From Clostridia bacterium (GTDB lineage Bacteria > Bacillota > Clostridia > Christensenellales > Borkfalkiaceae), in assembly GCA_017457345.1 (NCBI GenBank), contig JAFTHR010000048.1:1-7172 (forward strand): a stretch of 7,172 nt of DNA. Direction: 5' to 3'. Positions 1-3,886 of this stretch are shown here, one piece after another (positions within the stretch are counted from its first letter, which is position 1; every line of letters begins with the position of its first letter). A program made the translations under genes and the position numbers. The notes beneath the pieces are model-generated. The model was not told where the DNA came from, did no database searches, and saw nothing but the letters and a program-made list of their open reading frames with translations.

Positions 1-28
1 ATTTTTTCTAAAAATTATTTTCTAAAAG

Positions 29-47
29 AAAAAAAGACCGCTCGGTC
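29..47 (-). terminator. Intrinsic terminator of the Sel1-repeat gene, overlapping its stop codon
   Basis: On the minus strand GACC, a GAGC loop and GGTC form a short 4-bp GC stem, followed at once by seven T residues, then C and TTTT. The left arm of the stem starts inside the TGA stop codon, so translation termination and transcription termination are almost on top of each other. The stem is short for an intrinsic terminator, but the U-tract is strong. Confidence 0.7.
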
Positions 48-327
48 ACTTATCTTCCTCAATTTTACAAGCACGTCCCGTCCAAAGCCTTGCATCCTGC
101 GGCGATTGCTCAACCCCCATTCCATACGCATAGCACATCCCTAAAGCAAGCATACCGCTTTTATCACCTTGAGCCGCCGATTTTTGATACCAAAAAAACG
201 CTTTTTGTTCATCCTTTTCAATTTCAGTACCCTCAATATACATATCACCCAACACTCTTTGCGCCAACGCATTTCCTTTCTCCGCCGCAAATTCAACAAT
301 TTGTAGCCACACCGATTTTTTCATCAT
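46..327 (-). CDS. Small Sel1-repeat (SLR/TPR-like) protein
   Basis: A protein of about 93 residues made almost wholly of Sel1-like repeats: a partial lead-in helix (WLQIVEFAAEKGN), one full repeat around residues 20-55 (AQRVLGDMY, then AFFWYQKSAAQGD) and a second around 56-89 (LALGMCYAYGMGV, then DARLWTGRAC). Sel1 repeats fold as paired helices and serve as protein-interaction scaffolds; no catalytic residue is expected. There is no signal peptide or membrane segment, so it is probably cytosolic. The start is placed at 327 (a second ATG follows at 324) because AGGAG lies 5 nt upstream of it. A further in-frame ATG at 357 lies inside the -10 box and cannot be used if that promoter is real. It has its own consensus promoter, diverges from an XRE regulator, and ends in its own terminator. 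The family is clear but the partner is unknown. Confidence 0.85.
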   Translation of the reverse strand: MMKKSVWLQIVEFAAEKGNALAQRVLGDMYIEGTEIEKDEQKAFFWYQKSAAQGDKSGMLALGMCYAYGMGVEQSPQDARLWTGRACKIEEDK

Positions 328-332
328 TTCTT

Positions 333-337
333 CTCCT
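333..337 (-). promoter_or_regulatory. Ribosome binding site that sets the Sel1 gene start
   Basis: The minus strand reads AAAAGGAGAAGAAATGATG. AGGAG is 5 nt from the first ATG (327) and 8 nt from the second (324), so initiation is at one of these two and not at the upstream ATG at 357. Confidence 0.8.
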
Positions 338-355
338 TTTTCTGATTTTTTACAC

Positions 356-385
356 ATTATAATTGTACATTGTGCCTTTTGTCAA
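356..385 (-). promoter_or_regulatory. Consensus promoter of the Sel1-repeat gene
   Basis: On the minus strand TTGACA (385-380) and TATAAT (361-356) are separated by 18 bp; both hexamers are exact sigma-70/sigma-A consensus. Transcription would start near 349, giving a leader of about 20 nt that carries the AGGAG site. A promoter this strong for a small accessory protein suggests that it is normally repressed. The divergent XRE gene is the obvious candidate repressor (inference). Confidence 0.8.
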
Positions 386-406
386 GAAAAAATTGCCCGT
401 TGTGCT
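361..406. repeat. Two imperfect 16-bp direct repeats between divergent promoters (candidate operators)
   Basis: Copy A (361-376, AATTGTACATTGTGCC) and copy B (391-406, AATTGCCCGTTGTGCT) match at 12 of 16 positions and are exactly 30 bp apart, about three helical turns. Copy A fills most of the Sel1 promoter spacer. Copy B runs into the extended -10 of the regulator gene. Within each copy a related pentamer appears twice 7 bp apart (ATTGT/ATTGT, ATTGC/GTTGT). This placement suits binding by the adjacent XRE protein to control both genes. Binding is inferred, not shown. Confidence 0.45.
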
Positions 407-411
407 ATTAT
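403..411 (+). promoter_or_regulatory. Extended -10 promoter of the XRE regulator gene
   Basis: TGC followed by TATTAT (406-411) is an extended -10 element. No good -35 lies at 16-18 bp; TTGTCA at 379-384 is 21 bp away. Six bases (412-417) separate the box from the ATG at 418, so the predicted transcription start falls on or within a base or two of the start codon. Confidence 0.6.
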
Positions 412-417
412 TTTTAT

Positions 418-627
418 ATGATTACGATACAAGAAATCCAAAAACGATTGCGTGAAGCAATTCAATACGGCAATCTTTCCCAAAAAGAAATTGCCGAACG
501 GTTGGGCGTCAATCCCTCGACGATTAGCAAATATATGCGGATCGATAAATATCCCTCTTTGGATACCTTTGCCAACCTTTGTAAAATTTTAGACGTATCT
601 GCCGACGATATTTTGGGGCTCAAATAA
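418..627 (+). CDS. XRE/Cro-cI family helix-turn-helix transcriptional regulator
   Basis: A 69-residue protein that is essentially one HTH_3 domain. Residues 20-41 (LSQKEIAERLGVNPSTISKYMR) form the helix-turn-helix, with the usual Q-x-x-[IL]-A pattern and the S-x-I-S-K-Y recognition helix. They are followed by helices ending in DVSADDILGL, typical of XRE proteins. There is no effector or ligand domain, so it probably acts as a dimeric DNA-binding repressor. The start is the ATG at 418: it gives the canonical N-terminus, whereas an upstream TTG at 370 would add a Cys-rich tail and lie ahead of the -10 box. No Shine-Dalgarno sequence precedes the ATG, in contrast to most other genes here; see the leaderless-mRNA finding. 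The gene is divergent from the Sel1 gene and convergent with the dehydrogenase gene. Confidence 0.88.
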   Translation: MITIQEIQKRLREAIQYGNLSQKEIAERLGVNPSTISKYMRIDKYPSLDTFANLCKILDVSADDILGLK

Positions 628-635
628 TTGCATAG

Positions 636-667
636 AAAAAAGGACGGAACTCTATCCGTCCTTTTTG
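636..667. terminator. Bidirectional terminator between the XRE and SDR genes
   Basis: AGGACGGA (641-648) and TCCGTCCT (655-662) form an 8-bp perfect stem with a 6-nt loop, flanked by A-tracts on the left and T-tracts on the right (extendable with A-T pairs). On the plus strand it ends in TTTTTGTTTTT, on the minus strand in TTTTTT. It therefore serves both convergent genes, whose stop codons are at 627 (+) and 683 (-). Confidence 0.88.
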
Positions 668-682
668 TTTTTCGTTTTGAAA

Positions 683-1444
683 TTACGGTCTTAAACCGCT
701 ACCACCTTGTAAAGTGATCGTTTCGCCCGTCACGTAAGACGCTTCGTCGCTACAAAGGAACACGCACACACCGCCAACGTCCTTTTCAGGATCGGCAAAT
801 CTGCCCATAGGCACGCCTTTAATCGTTTGTTCGTAGCGTTCGGGATATTCTTCCTTGAACTTTTGCAAACCTTCCGTCATTGCCAAAGGACAAATTACGT
901 TCACGCGAACGCCGTCTGGCGCCCACTCGGTTGCCGCAACACGCGAAAGACCGCGAATCCCTTCTTTTGCCGCCGCATACGAAGATTGTGCAATTCTACC
1001 GAACAACCCTGCACCCGAAGCAAAGTTTACTACCGCGCCTTTCGTTTGCTTTAAATAAGGATATGCTTTTTGCATATAGAAGAAGGTGGCGTAAATACCC
1101 GAATAAATGGCAAGATCCAAATCTTCTTTGGTGTGTTGCACGAGCATTTTCCCCGAAGCAGATGCTTGCGCGTTATTTACCACCGCATCAATTCTGCCGA
1201 ACTTTTCCACCGTTTTATCAATAACGTTTTGAATAGCCGCTTCGTCGGCACCGTCCGCCGTCACGCAAAGAACTTCCGTGCCGTGCGCCGCTTCCAACTT
1301 CTCTTTCGCCGCAAGTAAGGTGGATTCCGTTCTACCCGTAATAACGAGTTTCGCCCCCGCCTTTGCAAACGCCGTAGAAAGACCGAACCCGATCCCTCTA
1401 CCGCCACCGGTAATGATAACAACTTTGTCCTTTAAACTAATCAT
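683..1444 (-). CDS. Short-chain dehydrogenase/reductase (SDR), classical type, substrate unknown
   Basis: A 253-residue protein of usual classical-SDR length. Visible elements: the cofactor motif TGGGRGIG at residues 12-19; an acidic patch around D64; NNAQ at 90-93 (commonly NNAG); and the catalytic triad S143, Y156 and K160 (YAAAK). R16 and the G37-R38 pair after strand beta-2 favour NADP(H) over NAD(H), which is an inference. The C-terminus carries YVTGETITLQGG, where most relatives have a D in place of the Q. The region that normally supplies the tetrad Asn reads IYSGIY (113-118) with no Asn. The enzyme would reduce or oxidise a carbonyl/alcohol in the cytosol; neither sequence nor neighbours reveal the substrate. 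It is a single-gene unit with its own promoter, and AAAGGAG lies 9 nt before the ATG. Confidence 0.9.
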   Translation of the reverse strand: MISLKDKVVIITGGGRGIGFGLSTAFAKAGAKLVITGRTESTLLAAKEKLEAAHGTEVLCVTADGADEAAIQNVIDKTVEKFGRIDAVVNNAQASASGKMLVQHTKEDLDLAIYSGIYATFFYMQKAYPYLKQTKGAVVNFASGAGLFGRIAQSSYAAAKEGIRGLSRVAATEWAPDGVRVNVICPLAMTEGLQKFKEEYPERYEQTIKGVPMGRFADPEKDVGGVCVFLCSDEASYVTGETITLQGGSGLRP

Positions 1445-1453
1445 TTTTTATTT

Positions 1454-1460
1454 CTCCTTT
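1454..1460 (-). promoter_or_regulatory. Ribosome binding site of the SDR gene
   Basis: AAAGGAG on the minus strand, 9 nt upstream of the ATG at 1444. It supports this start; no competing in-frame start is better placed. Confidence 0.75.
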
Positions 1461-1482
1461 GATATTTTTTTCATACGCGTTA

Positions 1483-1510
1483 AGTATACCATATTTTTTT
1501 GATTTGTCAA
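1483..1510 (-). promoter_or_regulatory. Promoter of the SDR gene
   Basis: On the minus strand TTGACA (1510-1505) and TATACT (1488-1483) are separated by 16 bp. Transcription would start near 1476 and give a leader of about 30 nt. The promoter lies just downstream of the grpE terminator, so the SDR gene is an independent unit. Confidence 0.75.
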
Positions 1511-1525
1511 TACGAAATACACAAA

Positions 1526-1548
1526 AAAACGGGCAAAACGCCCGTTTT
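1526..1548 (-). terminator. Intrinsic terminator of the obg-yhbY-grpE operon
   Basis: On the minus strand AAAACGGGC, a GTTTT loop and GCCCGTTTT make a GC-rich stem extended by A-T pairs, followed by a run of Ts. It begins 9 nt after the grpE stop codon. The core of this hairpin recurs exactly in the obg leader (3792-3810). Confidence 0.88.
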
Positions 1549-1556
1549 ATTCTACT

Positions 1557-2099
1557 TTATTGCGTGACGATAACTTGCGCATAACGCAATACTTTATCCC
1601 CTTTTTTATAGCCTTTCACGTACACTTGTTTCACCATCCCGCTTTCTTCGCCTTCGGCGCAAGGAACTGCCATAATTGCTTCGGCAACGGCAGCGTCGAA
1701 CGGTTGTCCCGTAGGATCAATCTCTTCTACCCCTTCTCCTGCAAGCACTTTTTGGTAGGCTTTAAGAACCATATCTACCCCTTGTTTGGTGTTTTCGTCC
1801 GCACACGCGGCAACCGCACGCTCCAAGTTATCCCCGATCGGAAGTAAAGACGAAATTACGTCGTTTCTGCCCTCGGCATAGCGCTGCGCCGCTTGATTTT
1901 GGGTGCGGCGGCGGTAGTTTTCATACTCTGCCGTAACGGCGTACCATTTGCGCTTCAAATCTTCCGCTTCCGCTTTCAAAGTTTCTATTTCTTCCTGCAA
2001 CTTTTTCAACGACTTTTTAGCGGGTTTTTGTTCCGCCTTTTCCGCCTTTTCCGCCGTTTTTTCTTCCGCCACAGGATCTACTTTCTTTTCTTCTTCCAT
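1557..2099 (-). CDS. grpE: GrpE, nucleotide exchange factor for DnaK (Hsp70)
   Basis: GrpE opens the DnaK nucleotide pocket and releases ADP in the cytosolic Hsp70 cycle. With the chosen start the protein has 180 residues, normal for the family. Residues 1-30 are highly charged (E/K/A-rich) and probably disordered. About 30-75 is a long coiled-coil dimerisation helix with the typical AEYENYRRRT (57-66). LLPIGDNLERA is at 85-95, and the C-terminal beta domain ends GYKKGDKVLRYAQVIV (163-178). The loop that usually reads like FDPNxHxA is FDAAVAEA here, losing the Pro and His. The start at 2099 is preferred because GAGG lies 8 nt upstream. An in-frame ATG at 2132 would add 11 residues but has no well-spaced ribosome binding site. 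It is the last gene of the obg operon; hrcA, dnaK and dnaJ are not next to it. Confidence 0.92.
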   Translation of the reverse strand: MEEEKKVDPVAEEKTAEKAEKAEQKPAKKSLKKLQEEIETLKAEAEDLKRKWYAVTAEYENYRRRTQNQAAQRYAEGRNDVISSLLPIGDNLERAVAACADENTKQGVDMVLKAYQKVLAGEGVEEIDPTGQPFDAAVAEAIMAVPCAEGEESGMVKQVYVKGYKKGDKVLRYAQVIVTQ

Positions 2100-2131
2100 T
2101 TTTCGTTCCTCGCTTTTTGCTTTCACTACCA

Positions 2132-2159
2132 TTTATACCGCGTTTTTTATCCTTTTAAA
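2132..2159 (-). promoter_or_regulatory. Possible weak internal promoter before grpE
   Basis: In the 42-nt gap after yhbY the minus strand has TATAAA (2137-2132), with TTTAAA 16 bp upstream (2159-2154). If used, transcription would start near 2125, downstream of the ATG at 2132 and compatible with the start at 2099. The -35 is poor, so this is a suggestion only. No CIRCE-type inverted repeat (TTAGCACTC/GAGTGCTAA) is present. Confidence 0.25.
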
Positions 2160-2174
2160 CGCTAAAATTGATTT

Positions 2175-2483
2175 TTACACTTCAATATGCGGATAATTTT
2201 CGCGAGAAGATCTACGGTAAAAAATTGCCTTTCTACCGATAACCGCCACGGGGATCGCTTCTAATAAATCGGCAACGTTTTCCGCTAAATTGAGCGCGTC
2301 TTCATCTGCCGTGGGTAAAACGTTCACTTTAATAATTTCGTGCGCTTCTAACGCATCTGAAAGCATTTTTAAAAGGTTGTCCGTTATGCCGCCTTTGCCG
2401 ATTTGACCGATCGGTTGGCGGGTGGAAGCAATTGCTTTGAGTTTACTTCTTTGTTTGCTCGTGATATTTTCTCTCGTAATCAT
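2175..2483 (-). CDS. yhbY: YhbY-family CRM-domain RNA-binding protein (ribosome assembly)
   Basis: A 102-residue protein covering a whole single CRM domain. The N-terminal TSKQRSKLKAIA helix leads into QPIGQIGKGGITDNLL, whose GKGG at residues 29-32 is the RNA-binding GxxG loop of this KH-like fold. It is followed by ALEAHEIIKVNVL and VAVIGRKAIFYRR. YhbY proteins associate with pre-50S ribosomal particles, which fits a place directly after obg. The gene starts 12 nt after the obg stop codon. Its AAGGAG site (2489-2494) lies within that gap 5 nt from the ATG, so the two are almost certainly co-transcribed and probably translationally coupled. The symbol rests on the family, not on an experimentally known orthologue. 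Confidence 0.9.
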   Translation of the reverse strand: MITRENITSKQRSKLKAIASTRQPIGQIGKGGITDNLLKMLSDALEAHEIIKVNVLPTADEDALNLAENVADLLEAIPVAVIGRKAIFYRRSSRENYPHIEV

Positions 2484-2495
2484 TTTTTCTCCTTC

Positions 2496-3776
2496 TTAGA
2501 GTACGAACTCGAACTCTACTTCCCCGATCGAAACGGTATCCCCTTCTTGGCAACCCATTTTCGAAAGTTCTTTAATTACCCCGCGCAAGCGCAATACTTT
2601 TTGGAAATACTGCATAGAATCGGGGTTGTTCAGTACAACGTTTCGGCAAAGCATGTCCACAAGCCCACCTTCTACAACGTACACGCCGTCTTCGTCGCGG
2701 AAAATAGAGAATTCCAAATTGTCGTTTGCCGTGTATTCGAAACTCTCTTCCGGGCGGATCGGTTCAAGCGGAGGCAATTCGTCGAGTTTCGATAAAATCC
2801 CTTCGATAAGTTCGCGCGTGCCTTCGCCCGTCACCGCCGTGATGGGGTAGATTTTATATTTTCTTCCGTACTTTTTCTTGAACGCCTTTAAGTTTTCTTC
2901 CGCACCGTACACGTCGCATTTATTGCACACGATAACTTGCGGTAATTTTGCGAGCACTTCGCTATATTCTTTGAGTTCGGCGTTGATCTTTTGGAAGTCT
3001 TCGATCGGATCGCGCTCTTCACAGCCCGATATATCCACCACGTGGCACAGCATACGGGTACGCTCGATATGGCGCAAAAAGTCGTGCCCTAAACCCGCGC
3101 CTTGCGCCGCCCCTTCGATAAGCCCGGGAATATCCGCCGCCACGAAAGATTTTTCATAGTACCGCACTACGCCAAGGTTAGGCGAAAGGGTGGTGAAATG
3201 ATAGTTGGCAATCTTCGGTTTCGCCGCCGAAATTTTGCTAAGCAGGGTACTCTTGCCCACGTTCGGGAAACCGATTAAACCTACGTCTGCAATCACTTTC
3301 ATTTCTAAAACGACCGAGTGCGGCTTTACCTTTTCCCCTTTTTGCGAAAAGTTCGGTGCGTGACGGCGTGCCGTGGTAAACCGTACGTTCCCCTTCCCGC
3401 CGTTGCCGCCGCGCGCCACTAAAATTTGCTCGCCGTCTTCGAACACGTCGCAAATCAATCTACCCGTATCGTAGTCGCGAACGAGCGTGCCGAGCGGCAC
3501 TTTGATATACAGGTTTTTCCCGCTCTTACCAAAGCATTGATTAGAACCGCCCATCTCGCCGTCTTCCGCAAAGTATTTAGAAGTAAAACGGAAAGAGAAC
3601 AAATCGTTCATATCCTTATCGCCGACGAAATACACGTCGCCGCCCTTTCCGCCGTCACCGCCGTCCGGTCCGCACGCAGGCTTTCCTTTAATGGCTTTAA
3701 AGGAGTTCATACCGTCGCCGCCGTCGCCCGCTTTAATTGTAATTCGTACTTTATCGGTAAACTCACCGGTTGCCAT
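2496..3776 (-). CDS. obg: Obg/CgtA GTPase, essential ribosome-assembly and growth-control GTPase
   Basis: A 426-residue full-length Obg with all three domains. Residues 1-158 are the glycine-rich Obg fold (GDGGDG at 18-22, GPDGGDGGKGG, RGGNGGKGN at 122-130). About 159-335 is the G domain: P-loop GFPNVGKST (169-177), switch I region FTTLSPNLG (194-202), DIPGLIEGA (215-223), NKCD (285-288) and TAVTGEG (313-319). About 345-426 is the OCT domain, present in many Gram-positive Obg proteins. Obg binds the 50S precursor and responds to the GTP/GDP and ppGpp state (family knowledge). The start is supported by AAAGGA 8 nt upstream. The gene has its own promoter and a hairpin leader. It is preceded by ddl rather than by the rplU-rpmA ribosomal-protein genes that often precede obg. 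Confidence 0.97.
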   Translation of the reverse strand: MATGEFTDKVRITIKAGDGGDGMNSFKAIKGKPACGPDGGDGGKGGDVYFVGDKDMNDLFSFRFTSKYFAEDGEMGGSNQCFGKSGKNLYIKVPLGTLVRDYDTGRLICDVFEDGEQILVARGGNGGKGNVRFTTARRHAPNFSQKGEKVKPHSVVLEMKVIADVGLIGFPNVGKSTLLSKISAAKPKIANYHFTTLSPNLGVVRYYEKSFVAADIPGLIEGAAQGAGLGHDFLRHIERTRMLCHVVDISGCEERDPIEDFQKINAELKEYSEVLAKLPQVIVCNKCDVYGAEENLKAFKKKYGRKYKIYPITAVTGEGTRELIEGILSKLDELPPLEPIRPEESFEYTANDNLEFSIFRDEDGVYVVEGGLVDMLCRNVVLNNPDSMQYFQKVLRLRGVIKELSKMGCQEGDTVSIGEVEFEFVL

Positions 3777-3784
3777 AACTTACG

Positions 3785-3790
3785 TCCTTT
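3785..3790 (-). promoter_or_regulatory. Ribosome binding site of obg, abutting a leader hairpin
   Basis: AAAGGA on the minus strand lies 8 nt before the ATG at 3776. The base of the leader hairpin ends at 3792, leaving only one base between the stem and this site. Confidence 0.7.
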
Positions 3791-3791
3791 T

Positions 3792-3810
3792 ACGGGCAAA
3801 ACGCCCGTTT
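3792..3810 (-). promoter_or_regulatory. Leader hairpin of obg, identical in core to the grpE terminator stem
   Basis: On the minus strand ACGGGC, a GTTTT loop and GCCCGT form a 6-bp GC-rich stem within the predicted 41-nt obg leader. The 19 bp at 3792-3810 is identical to 1529-1547, where the same stem ends the operon. Here no U-tract follows on the minus strand, so it should not terminate obg transcription. On the plus strand TTTCGTATTTTTA follows, but no plus-strand gene enters it. It may affect ribosome access or mRNA stability (inference). Confidence 0.55.
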
Positions 3811-3823
3811 CGTATTTTTAATC

Positions 3824-3852
3824 AGTATAACAAAACTTTTTAGAAAAATCAA
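3824..3852 (-). promoter_or_regulatory. Promoter of the obg-yhbY-grpE operon
   Basis: On the minus strand TTGATT (3852-3847) and TATACT (3829-3824) are separated by 17 bp, with TGT just ahead of the -10, making it an extended -10. Transcription would start near 3817. The -35 lies inside a perfect palindrome (3843-3861), a possible operator. Confidence 0.75.
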
Positions 3853-3861
3853 TGATTTTTC
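3843..3861. repeat. Perfect 9-bp inverted repeat over the obg -35 box
   Basis: GAAAAATCA (3843-3851), one central A, then TGATTTTTC (3853-3861). It covers the obg -35 hexamer. It could be an operator for a dimeric regulator. Read on the minus strand, it could instead be a weak AT-rich terminator hairpin ending the upstream cell-wall operon, which otherwise has no clear terminator. Confidence 0.5.
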
Positions 3862-3886
3862 GCGCCGAAAGCCGCTTTTCTTTCCT

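Noticed and set aside
90..362. Plus-strand open frame opposite the Sel1 gene
   Set aside because: Low-complexity Pro/Phe/Tyr-rich translation with no ribosome binding site, antisense to a clear Sel1-repeat gene.
370..417. Upstream TTG extension of the XRE protein (MCLLSRKNCPLCYYFY)
   Set aside because: It would start upstream of the promoter -10, has no ribosome binding site, and gives a tail not typical of XRE proteins.
46..627. Toxin-antitoxin or phage-defence interpretation of the Sel1/XRE pair
   Set aside because: Sel1 repeats alone have no toxic or catalytic residues, and no phage or mobile genes are in the window; there is no positive evidence.
827..1502. Several plus-strand open frames opposite the SDR gene
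   Set aside because: Overlapping shadow frames with no family motifs, no ribosome binding sites and Arg/Cys/His-rich composition.
2133..2174. CIRCE heat-shock operator upstream of grpE
   Set aside because: No TTAGCACTC/GAGTGCTAA-like inverted repeat exists in this gap or upstream of obg.
1560..2196. Plus-strand frames opposite grpE, one very Phe-rich (1893-2165)
   Set aside because: The Phe/Leu/Arg-rich string is the complement of the Lys/Glu-rich GrpE N-terminus, not a membrane protein.
3792..3810. Reading the obg leader hairpin as a transcription attenuator of obg
   Set aside because: No U-tract follows it on the minus strand (AAAAGGACG follows), so termination there is unlikely.
2403..3821. 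Plus- and minus-strand frames overlapping obg, including an Arg-rich minus-strand one at 3238-3453
   Set aside because: All lie inside the fully motif-supported Obg frame and show no independent homology or initiation signal.
3862..3886. GC-rich GCGCCGAAAGCCGC segment as a terminator for ddl
   Set aside because: The arms do not pair beyond three bases before a G-G mismatch, and no U-tract follows directly.
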